Origin: Zygnema cylindricum
Lineage: Eukaryota > Streptophyta > Zygnematophyceae > Zygnematales > Zygnemataceae
Assembly: GCA_037447655.1 (NCBI GenBank)
Contig: JBBHKE010002709.1
Location: forward strand, 123,969 to 153,291
Reading direction: 5' to 3'
Length of the DNA: 29,323 nucleotides
Position numbers and translations under genes: made by a program. The notes below the pieces were generated by a model. It did not search any database, was not told where the DNA came from, and was given only the letters and a program-made list of their open reading frames with translations. This document shows, one piece after another, positions 21,201-29,323 of the stretch (its first letter is position 1; each line of letters starts with the position of its first letter).

Positions 21201-21370
21201 GTAAAATATGCATTGTTGTCGTGCATGAGAGACTAGAAAGAGCGAGCATGCATCCCAACCAGCAAAGTCATGCTCCAAACATATATACAAACGAAAATGA
21301 ATGAGACGGGAAAAATGTATATACAACATGCAAAAGAATAAAGGTGAAGATGACCAATAGAATAAAAATG
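18258..21370. other. Long AT-rich, low-complexity region with a dispersed direct repeat
   Basis: No gene is supported. From 18288 to about 19400 there are four diverged copies of a 40-50 bp word (GACCCRAAGAGCCCAACTCA and following GAGATGGTGGG) near 18290, 18395, 18578 and 19348. The rest consists of blocks that are T-rich (18760-19300, 20040-20830) or A-rich (19480-20040) on the plus strand. Phenylalanine- or lysine-rich open frames in these blocks are compositional. Confidence 0.55.
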
Positions 21371-22560
21371 GAAGAATACTCCCCTAGCAAGAAGTGAATC
21401 CGCCGCAAGGTAGCCACTAGGCTCTTGCAACCCTAATTCTGCAGCCAAAACCCTAATTTTGCCTCCAAACCCTAATTATGCAGATTAACCCTAATTCTGC
21501 ACATTAACCCTAAATCCGATACAAAATTTAGGTTTAACAATAAAGCCAAGAAATATAGTGGTGGCAAAATAAGAGACAAAGATTGAAAGAAAGAAATAGC
21601 GGAAACAAAAACAAAATGTTTTTTTTTTTTTTTTTTTTTTTTTATAAAATAAAATTTACAAAATTAATTAATGTTGTAATATTTTTATTTCAAATAAAAA
21701 CTGAAAACGAAATGTAATTTGGAAAGAAAATAGAAGAGACCAAGCTATGAGTTAAAACTGAAAATGAAAGGTGATATTTTTTTTCTTTTATAAAATAAAT
21801 TTGATATTTTTAATAATTTAATTCAAATAAAAGCTTTTGAAATGCGAAGCCTTTTGGACAAGAATACTCAGCCGCAAGGTAGCAACTAGGCTCTTGGGTC
21901 TTCAACGTATTTTTTACACGAGTTATCTCATAAGAAAGCAACGAAGCAAAATAAATAATTCCAACCAAAAACAAGGAAAACTCCAAATTCGGCCAAAATT
22001 CACCCTTCCATTCCCAACCGAAAATACAAACAACACAAATACAAACACCGAAACCGTTCAGCTTACCGTGGGAAGGGCAGCCGGATCCGGATGCTTCTCC
22101 ACACGAACTCCAATCCACCACTTCCCAAAAATGACACAAGTTGGAGGGAAACCTTCCGGACTTGGCTTTGAGCTGCGTGGATTAAAAGCGTGGGCAGAAT
22201 TACAAAGGAGAATGTACGTAAACTATCTAGCCTCTACAGCTAGCTAGCAAAAGAAAGGAAGCAACTTGAGCAATCGGTGAGAGAGAGAGCAAGAGAAAAG
22301 CTCCGCCGCCAAGAGAAAATTCTTGTCCAAAAGCTAGAAATTGTAAATATGAAAATAGACTAAGTATTAGTTACGCTACGCCTACGCAAACCCTAACCTA
22401 AATCTAGGCTAGTTCACATGAACGAACTACTTAAGATGATTGGCCAATAGGCGGCCAGCGTCGTCTGCCATACGCCTAACATAATCCACCGTCCGAGGGT
22501 AAAAACCCTCCCTAACTACATGTACGCGCGAACCTACATGGGTTCGCGACTTAAATATGA
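21371..22560. other. Mixed-composition region with CCCTAA motifs and a 136-codon open frame
   Basis: A motif containing CCGCAAGGTAGCNACTAGG and CTCTTG occurs at about 21402 and 21872 in the same orientation. Five CCCTAA words at roughly 15-25 nt spacing lie at about 21432-21512. A poly-T run of nearly 30 nt starts near 21618. A plus-strand frame at 21837-22247 (136 codons) has mixed, non-repetitive composition but no recognisable domain. Two perfect hairpins occur at 22495-22510 (GAGGGT/ACCCTC) and 22527-22548 (CGCGAACC/GGTTCGCG). It may be the remains of a larger mobile element. Confidence 0.4.
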
Positions 22561-22790
22561 AGGTATCAAAGTGTCGCCGATATTCCCATAAATCGCGATC
22601 CGGCGCCGCACGATGCTTCGCGTCTATACTTGAAGATCGCAGTACCTACACACGAAATAATTGGTATCGCACGAAATACTTGAAAAATGTGTACCTGCGC
22701 ACGAAACAACATGGTACTCCGCGCAAAATTAGTATGTGTTACATTAAACGTGTACGCGAATCGCTTACACGTCAAACATAAATAAATCGC

Positions 22791-22806
22791 GGTCGCACGT
22801 GCGACC
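22791..22806. repeat. Perfect 16-bp palindrome at the head of the 20-bp array
   Basis: GGTCGCACGTGCGACC is fully self-complementary. It stands directly before the first array unit, in a region where degenerate CACGAAA/TGGTA words already hint at older array copies (22640-22790). Confidence 0.85.
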
Positions 22807-23049
22807 GAAAATCATACACGCACGCCGAAAAATCATGCGTGCGCGAATGATATCGTGCGCGCGTGAATGAAATCATGCGCGCGCGCCAAATATCGCGCGC
22901 TCGTGCACGATATCGTGCGCGTGGACACAATATTGCGCGTGCGTGCACTGTATTGTGCACGTATACAGAATATCGCGCGCGCGAGCACAATATTGTGCGT
23001 GCGTGCGCGATATCGCGTGCGCATGCAAAATGTTGTGCGCGCATGCGTC
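22807..23049. repeat. 20-bp periodic GC/AT array, about 12 units
   Basis: Units of 19-22 bp, mostly exactly 20, follow a pattern of AATATCG or AATATTG plus an alternating purine-pyrimidine tract (GCGYGCGYGCAC). Unit starts are near 22807, 22827, 22846, 22866, 22888, 22909, 22929, 22949, 22969, 22989, 23009 and 23029. Units differ by point changes that mostly keep the alternation. All reading frames are nearly stop-free because of this, so the Ala/Arg/His-rich open frames on both strands are not genes. It is a GC island inside AT-rich DNA. Confidence 0.88.
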
Positions 23050-24265
23050 CGATACCATGCGGCATGACATTGTTTATTTTCTTCTTTTAACTTTTTTTTT
23101 TTTTTAAAGACTGTCATTTTTGTTTGTCTTACAATGGCACAATTACCGTGTCAGTTTTTATTTTTCTCGTCAATTTCTTTTCCTTCGTTCCTCTCCGAGA
23201 AAACTGCCTTTGTTTTTGCTTTCATTTTTAACGGGTGCGAAATTTGCGTTCCTAAGAGATTGGCACCCAACAAAAACTAAATGGATAGTTTATCCACCTT
23301 GGAGACAACAAACGTATTAAATGTTGTAAAATGTGGTTTTGTCGAATGTTTTATAGACGTAATTTGTCAAATTGACAAACCATAAAACTTTTATGCGACT
23401 GGTTTTTTTTATATATATATATATACATATATTTTTTTTTTCATTTGAAAAGATACCTTAATGTTATTCGCATATGTTTATTTTTTTTAATTATTAAGAA
23501 CAAAAAATTATCAATTCTTTTTTTACAATTTTTTTTTTCGTATTTTTTTTTTAACTATTTTCAAAATTGTTTATTTATTATTTTTAAGATAATTTTTTTT
23601 ATTACTAGAAATTATGGATTTTCAATGAGTTAACAAAATTGAAAGTTAAAAAAATAAAAACAAAACTTTTTTTTTTGTTTGTTATTTGTTGTGTGTTTAT
23701 TAAAAAATTGAGCAAAATGATTAAAATATTTTTTTATTTTGATAAAATAATTTTAAAACTTATAGAATTTATCGCAAATTTTTTTATACTTTTTTTAGTT
23801 TATTTATAAAAGAAGAAAAAAAAAACAATGTGAAGGTATTTTTTTTTTCCTCGTTTTAATCTCTTTAACGAAAAAAGCAAAAGCAACTTGACAATTTTTT
23901 CTTCTTCTCTTTGGCAATTTTCTCTCGTTCGTTGTTTTCTGAAAAAATGATTTTTGTTTGTTTTTGCTTTTTTTGGTAATATTTCATTATCTCTCTCTTC
24001 TAATTATTGTTTCTTTGTTTTTTTGAAAAGAATTAGTAGAGAGTGGAAAAAACACTCAGAATGTTATTTAAAATAGAATGGAAGGTCGATAGAAAAAAAA
24101 AGTAAAGGTTTTTTTAAATTAAATAATAATAGAATAAACACAAAAAAAGACAAATGAGAGAGATGGCAAAAATGAAATGAAAGAAATAGTAAAAAAACAA
24201 ATAAAAGAGAGAAAAAAAAGAGATTGTGTACAAAAAGGTAAGGGATAGAAAAAAAATGGTGACAT
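23050..24265. other. AT-rich DNA without a supported gene
   Basis: It is mostly homopolymeric A/T, with T-rich blocks around 23405-23620 and a short TA dinucleotide run at about 23410-23427. Nothing coding or structured was seen beyond this. Confidence 0.5.
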
Positions 24266-24388
24266 TGGAAGAGGAAACGGATTAAGTTTTTTAATATTTC
24301 GTTATTTATTTCTAAAAGGTAAATGTGGAAGAGGAAACGGATTAAGTTTTTTAATATTTCGTTATTTATTTCTAAAAGGTAAATGTGG
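24266..24388. repeat. Exact 60-bp tandem duplication
   Basis: The block beginning TGGAAGAGGAAACGGATTAA at 24266 recurs without change at 24326, and the copy runs to 24388, giving 2.05 units of exactly 60 bp. The identity points to a recent duplication or an assembly effect. Confidence 0.92.
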
Positions 24389-25020
24389 TAATTTTATAAT
24401 TATGGAAGCATTTTTTTATTTAAGGTGGGAACTCTATAATTAGAGTAATATCTCGTGGTAAGTAATTAGTGTGGTATTTCGATAATTAGAGTCATAACCT
24501 TTTCCTAAAAGTGGTAATTTTGTAAAAATTTTGTTGTTTTGTTTTTCAAAAAATAAGTCGACGAAAAGTTAAGCATATCTATTTTTTTTCTCTTTTTTTT
24601 TCTTTTTGTGACTTCTCTTGACACTTTTATCTTAACCTTAATCTCATCGAAAAAAAAGTGAAATAAAGAAATTAAAAAAAAAATAATAAAAAGAGGCAAT
24701 TTGAGGCTTAGAGTATTTTACGTGGTGTGACATTATAAAACATAAACTCGTTTTAAAAGATAAATTCAATGGGTAAAAGATCAAAGATAAAAACATGTGG
24801 TGTTTTGTCTTCAAACATAAACTTAATGGGAAAAAAATCAAAGACGAAAAAAAAATAAGGGATTTGATAGTAGAAGATGGAGAAAAAAAAGAAAACAAAA
24901 TGATAAAAGTGAGGATAAAAAAAAAAATGACAAATATATCTCTAACAACGCTGTTGTTGTTTTTTGTTTTATGTAAGGCGTTACCTATAAGTTACAATTT
25001 TTTTTCTCTTGTAAGCATTT
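24389..25020. other. AT-rich DNA without a supported gene
   Basis: It is A-rich on the plus strand in its second half. Only low-complexity open frames are present (24505-24898 minus, 24795-25025 plus). Confidence 0.5.
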
Positions 25021-26420
25021 GCTAATTATAAGTATTTTTTTCGATTTTTTTTTCTGTTTTTTTGTTTTTTATTTTTTATTTTTTATTTTTTATTTTTTTT
25101 TTTATTTGTTTTTCTTTTTTTTTATTTTCTGTTGTTTTTTTTTTTTTCTTTTTTTCTCTTTTATTGAAGGCAATATTTATGAGTCATTTTTAGTCTCTTT
25201 GTTGTTTTGTTTTAATTCTCACTTTATGAAATTACTTTCTTCATTTTTTCTTTTTTCTTTTTGTGTTTTTTTCATTTTACTTTTATATTTTTTTTATTTT
25301 TGTTGTTTTTTTTATGTAATTTTTTTTTTAATAATATTTTTTTCCTATTTTTTTTTCTGTTTTTTTCATTTGTTTTTTTCATTTTTTTCTTTATGTTTGT
25401 TTGTTTTTTGTTTTCATTTTTTCTTTTATGTAATTTTTAACTGTTTTTATTTTTTTTTATCGCAAAGTTTGTTGATTCGTCTACCTTATCGTACCTCTCT
25501 TCTCCAATGCGTTCATTATCATTTTTATCTTTTTTATCTTAAATTTGTACATACATCCCTCTTTTATTTGATTATATTTTACGACTTTTTTTGTTTTAAT
25601 TGTATTTCATACTCGTCGATGTCTTTTTCTCCCTTTTTCGCGACCTCTCTCTCTCCTCTCTTCTCTATAACATAATCCATATATGATTTTTTTTTCTTTT
25701 TTTTTTCTATTTTCTCTTTCTGTTTAAAAGACCAAACTTTTGTTAAAATGATAATTATTTCTCGATTCTTTTTTGTCTCTCTATTAATTTTGTTTGTTTT
25801 TTTATTTTCTCTTTTATATAATTTTTTTTATGTTTTTTTTTTTCTTTTATGTAAATACTAGGTTTTTCTCTCTATTTTTGTCATAGGGTTTGCTAAGTCA
25901 CCTATCTTTATCGTATCCCCCAACCTTTTTACGCTCTTTTTGTTATTTTTAACTTATTTATCCCCTTCTTTTACCTCCACTCCTCCTTTTTTTATTATAT
26001 TTCATGACCTTTTTTCATTTGATTATATTTCATTTTCGTTGATGTCCCTCGCCGTTTAGCGACCTCTCTCTTTCTCACTTTCTCGTGACACTTATACGTA
26101 TCTATATATGTTTTATTTGTTTTGCTTCCCTTCTTCTTTTTTCTCTCCCCCTCTCTTTTTTCCTCTCATTTTTCTTTTTGATCTCATTCCTTTTTTCCCT
26201 TTTTTTCTATTTTTTTATTCCATTCTCTCTCTTTGTTGAAACAATTAAAATATTCTCTCTTATTTTATGCTTTTGTTCCATTTTTTTTCTCCTCTTCTTT
26301 TTTATCTCCTTTTTTTTCTCCTTGTCTTTCTATTCCTTTGTTCCATTCTCTTTCTTTGTTGAAACGATTAAAATATTAGATCTTTTTTTATCTTTTTGTT
26401 CCATTCTCTCGATATTTCGA
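25021..26420. repeat. Polypyrimidine (T-rich, C-interrupted) tract of about 1.4 kb
   Basis: The plus strand is overwhelmingly T with interspersed C, while the complementary strand is purine-rich. A local repeat containing TTTGTTGAAACRATTAAAAT occurs near 26233 and 26355. The long phenylalanine-rich open frames here (25019-25675 and 26085-26429) follow from the composition. Confidence 0.75.
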
Positions 26421-26558
26421 AACGATTGAAAATTTGTCAAAATAACGGCGTAAGCGTCAAATCCCACAAGGACAAAAAATGGTTAATTGTGATTCGTGAA
26501 AAACGAATCATTTTTTCTTGGGACAGTCCGCGTTTGGCGTTTCCACGCCCCCAGTACC

Positions 26559-26675
26559 ATCAACGCTAAATGTTGTAATGTTATTATATTAAATTGAATT
26601 AATAACCCTTTATTGTATCAACGCTAAATGTTGTAATTCTATTATATTAAATTGAATTACTAACCCTTTATTGTA
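26559..26675. repeat. 58-bp tandem duplication
   Basis: ATCAACGCTAAATGTTGTAA starts copies at 26559 and 26617. Each copy ends in AACCCTTTATTGT. The two differ at only a few positions. Confidence 0.9.
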
Positions 26676-27240
26676 ATTAGTGTTTTTTATGGTCATTTAT
26701 GGTCATTTGGTGAGGTGGAACCATATTAGTGTAGACCTTTATGCTAAATGGGGCCATTGGCATCGTAATTTAATAAATTTGTATGTTAAATTAATCGAAA
26801 CCAATAAATAACATTAATATTCACTCAAAATAGTTACAAAGACCTTAGTTGAAGTCGAAATCGTAAATGTCAAAGTTCTTGGTTATACGTAGGCGGGAAA
26901 TTTGATTCAGTTCTTTTCATTTACTGAGAAAAAATGACCGAATATGTTTCACTTTCACACGATCAACTATGCGGTTATTGGACAAATATGTGCGAACGTG
27001 ATTTTTTACGACTCGGTTCATCCCATTTTTAAACCGTACATTCTCATGCGTGAGCGTTTTTTTTAAATCATAAATTTATTTTTTTCACTTAGAAATATAT
27101 AATTTTGTACAGTCTAACATTGACCGTACACCACACTATTTAAGTCGCAATGTACTTACGTTTTTACGGCTAATTGGAAAAGAACCCTAAATGGCGTAAA
27201 AATATACATATGTATATATTAATTATACTTTTGGATTTTT

Positions 27241-27365
27241 GACATAGATGTTCAAATCGCGCAATTTTTTCATTTTTTCCAATTTTTACGTTTTATTCGT
27301 TACTTTTTAAAATCGTAAAAATAATCGATGTACTTTCAATCAGGTAAACTGATTTGTAATCGACC
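27241..27365 (+). repeat. Dispersed repeat D, copy 1
   Basis: Starting at TAGATGTTCAAATCGCGC, this stretch is similar over about 120 bp to 28853-28975 in the same orientation, including CGATGTACTTTC versus CGATGTGCTTTC and GGTAAACTGA versus GGTAAAGTGA. It may be part of an old mobile element. Confidence 0.6.
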
Positions 27366-27970
27366 CGGTGTACCAAAGTGATGCATATGGGCAACATGCA
27401 AACTCGACAGTTAAATAAGGTTTTCAGACAATGTTAGAGAGGATGCTTCCAAATGTGGTGGAGCAAGCTGTTGCCCACGTTGAGTTGTTAAAATATACAG
27501 GTTTTGAGAGCGTTTTTGGTAGTGGTAACAAAATCTTGTTAAAAAAAGATGATAGCGTGGAAATGGTGGCAATAGTGTGGGTGTGCCACCTTTATCTTGC
27601 AGAAGGTAGCAAACAATAAAAATACATGCACAATGCTCTGTTGCCGACTAATGTGAGCGGAATTGGTCAACATATGACCATATTCACCCTGACAAAATAA
27701 CTAGGTTAACGCTTAAATGGGCTAATGATCTCGTATGGATCTTCACTAAACTTAGACAGTTAAAAGAAATCTAGGGATGTCAACTATGACGAGAATATGA
27801 TAACTTGGGAAAAAGAGGAAGGAGAGGTTTGGGAGAGGATTCAGATTAAGACCTGATGGACTTCAATGTAGGGGAATAAAATTGAGAGTAAAGATAGATA
27901 AAAGACTTATATGTATTTCTTTTTTGGTTTAATCTGATTCTTGATTCGAACTGGGCCCTACAGATTGAAT

Positions 27971-28075
27971 CAGTATCCTTGGAGAGCGACATATATATAA
28001 TTTTTTTTGTAATTTGATTGTTTAGTATCCTTGGAGAGCGACATATATGTTTTTTTTGTGTAATTTGATTGTTTT
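27971..28075. repeat. Two-copy repeat of about 54 bp
   Basis: AGTATCCTTGGAGAGCGACA occurs at about 27971 and 28025. Each copy is followed by ATATAT, a T run and GTAATTTGATTGTTT. A diverged version of the upstream flank plus this word recurs near 28535-28585. Confidence 0.75.
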
Positions 28076-28141
28076 TTTAAATATTATTAATATGTTACGT
28101 TGTGCAATGCTGAATGATGAAAAATGTCATCTGCATATGGT

Positions 28142-28186
28142 TTGTACTTTGTTTTTTTGCATTGGCTTGTACTTTGTTTTTTTGCA
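28142..28186. repeat. 25-bp tandem duplication
   Basis: TTGTACTTTGTTTTTTTGCA occurs at 28142 and 28167, immediately before the 98-bp array. Confidence 0.85.
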
Positions 28187-28188
28187 GG

Positions 28189-28480
28189 CGCATGCTCTCG
28201 GAGAGGTAGAGAGAGAAAGTCATGACTACCCGTCAAATAATCTGCGCCAGACATACAATATTATTCTAACATTTTTTTTTTTTAGTCGCATGCTTTTGGA
28301 GAGGTAATGGTAGAAGGCCATGGCAGCATATCACATAATCTAAGACGGGCAGACAATATTGTTTTGACAATTTTTTTTTGTAGTCGCATGCTTCTGGAAA
28401 GGTAGAGAGAGAAGGTCATGGCTGCGTGGTATATAGTCCGAGTAGACAAACAATTTGAGACAAATAAACAACATTATTCT
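28189..28480. repeat. 98-bp tandem array, three diverged copies
   Basis: CGCATGCT begins copies at 28189, 28287 and 28385, a spacing of exactly 98 bp each time. Shared words are GGAGAGGTA, AGAGAGAAGGTCATGG, CATAATCT and ACAATATT, and each copy ends in a T run followed by AGTCG. The third copy fades after about 90 bp. Confidence 0.85.
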
Positions 28481-28732
28481 GACAAAAAAGCGGCATTATT
28501 GAGCACTCAAATCTTACAAAAGAAACGCCACTATTCAGGATTCAAATCTGGCCCACAAATTGAATTGGTATCTTCGGAGTGCGCTGTCCATAACCAATTG
28601 ATGTAGATGTTCTGATACATACGAAGAGCGTGATAAATATTTAAATCATGACAATCTTTACTGATCATTTAACGGAAAACAGCTAAACTTAATTTACATG
28701 TTCAATTAAATTTTTACATGTACCAGGTGTAC
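28481..28732. other. Non-coding flank of the right-edge repeats
   Basis: Apart from a diverged copy of the GGCCCACAAATTGAATTGGT word (about 28548), which also occurs near 27955, nothing is recognised here. Confidence 0.4.
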
Positions 28733-29323
28733 GGATATAAAATCATTACCAATTTTACGATTTTACAATTTTTCAAATTGACTCTCTGATTTCTACGTAT
28801 TATACGCACGTTTGAATTGTGCGTAAAATAGGATTTCAACAACAAAAAATTTGCCTAGATGTTCAAATCGCGCCTTTTTTTTATTTTTTTATGGTTTCTA
28901 CGTATAATAAGTGACTTTTGAGAAAATAGCAAAAAAACTCGATGTGCTTTCTGTTCGGTAAAGTGAATCGACAATCTACGGAAACCATGCGATATTTTAC
29001 GGTAACTGTACGGTTTTTTACGGAAATGTACGAAATTTGACGAAAATATCCGTTGCATGTATTAGTACTTTTTCTGTCCTGTAAACTGAACATAATTTCA
29101 CGGATAACGTACGAAGTTTTATCGTTCATGTGCTGACAATTTCGAAAAGAGTCGTTGCAACATGGCACTATTTGCGCGGGGTAAGTTTGAAATGTGTACG
29201 AACGTACGACCATGCACGGAATTATACGGACAGAAATTCATTAACGATTTTTTCGATTTTTTCAAATCGACCTCTCCGATCTATACGTATTGTACGCCCG
29301 TCTGAATCGTGCTTAAAATGCGT
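28733..29323 (+). repeat. Right-edge repeat spaced about 489 bp, with repeat D copy 2
   Basis: The segment around TTTCAAATTGACTCTCTGAT (28771) and CTACGTATTATACGCAC returns at 29260 as TTTCAAATCGACCTCTCCGA and CTATACGTATTGTACGCCC, about 489 bp later in the same orientation, and is then cut by the window end. Repeat D copy 2 (28853-28975) lies between. CGTACG/TTACGG-type words are frequent. It could be the start of a tandem array or the direct-repeat part of an element. Confidence 0.55.

Larger units (their letters stand above)
26421..27970. other. Non-coding region with small repeats
   Basis: It contains a hairpin TGATTCGT/ACGAATCA at about 26490-26510, the 58-bp duplication listed separately, and a TATGGTCATT doublet near 26688. 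The 62-codon frame at 27431-27619 starts with ATG and has ordinary composition, but it is unrecognised and short. No gene is supported. Confidence 0.45.

Noticed and set aside
22772-23117. Overlapping Ala/Arg/His-rich open frames on both strands
   Set aside because: The 20-bp GC array has few stop triplets in any frame, so the frames are by-products of the repeat.
25019-25675. 218-codon phenylalanine-rich open frame
   Set aside because: It consists of TTT/TTC/TTA codons from a T-rich tract, and there is no membrane-protein pattern beyond composition.
26085-26429. 114-codon Phe/Ser/Leu-rich open frame
   Set aside because: It arises from the same polypyrimidine composition, with an internal repeat that is nucleotide-level.
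27945-27960. tRNA-like B box (GATTCGAACTGGG)
   Set aside because: No A box or cloverleaf stem could be found upstream at the right distance.

Overview
The window is nuclear DNA from a photosynthetic eukaryote that uses selenocysteine. It holds three spliced genes with GT-AG introns (plus one GC-AG intron), widely spaced in AT-rich, repeat-laden DNA. One gene encodes a plastid/cyanobacterial-type S4-domain RNA-binding protein, and another the plant-like TMEM115 homologue RBL19; both resemble their land-plant counterparts as I recall them. The third encodes selenoprotein K with an in-frame UGA and a well-formed SECIS element. Land plants are generally held to have lost selenoproteins, so a streptophyte (charophyte) alga or another Sec-using green alga fits best. 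The species cannot be named from the sequence.

Layout. 1-4150 (+): the 3' part of the S4-domain gene, six exons, with a small inverted-repeat element in its last intron. 4151-6345: intergenic DNA, including a 0.54 kb inverted-repeat element, then the upstream region of the next gene. 6346-7791 (+): selenoprotein K in four exons. It is followed at once by a strong hairpin (7792-7849) and then by the SECIS (7924-7996). 9810-15228 (-): RBL19/TMEM115 in eight exons, convergent with selenoprotein K. Its last intron is a 2.4 kb GC-AG intron containing two abutting mobile-element relics and a poly-C/poly-G foldback; another relic lies about 110 bp upstream of its start codon. 15636-29323: no gene I can support. 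This half holds hAT-like relics rich in TATCG motifs, a minisatellite (17.7-18.26 kb), long A/T-homopolymeric DNA, spaced CCCTAA motifs, a GC-rich 20-bp periodic array (22.8-23.05 kb), a 1.4 kb pyrimidine tract, and several short tandem or dispersed repeats near the right edge.

Functionally the three genes are not an operon. Selenoprotein K (ER membrane, ER-associated degradation) and TMEM115/RBL19 (Golgi/ER membrane, rhomboid-like pseudoprotease fold) are both secretory-pathway membrane proteins, but their adjacency is probably incidental. All exon models were made by eye from splice sites, reading phase and remembered family sequences. Every splice phase closes, which is strong internal support. 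The most notable content is the complete Sec-decoding cassette of selenoprotein K, with the extra stop-proximal hairpin next to the UGA.
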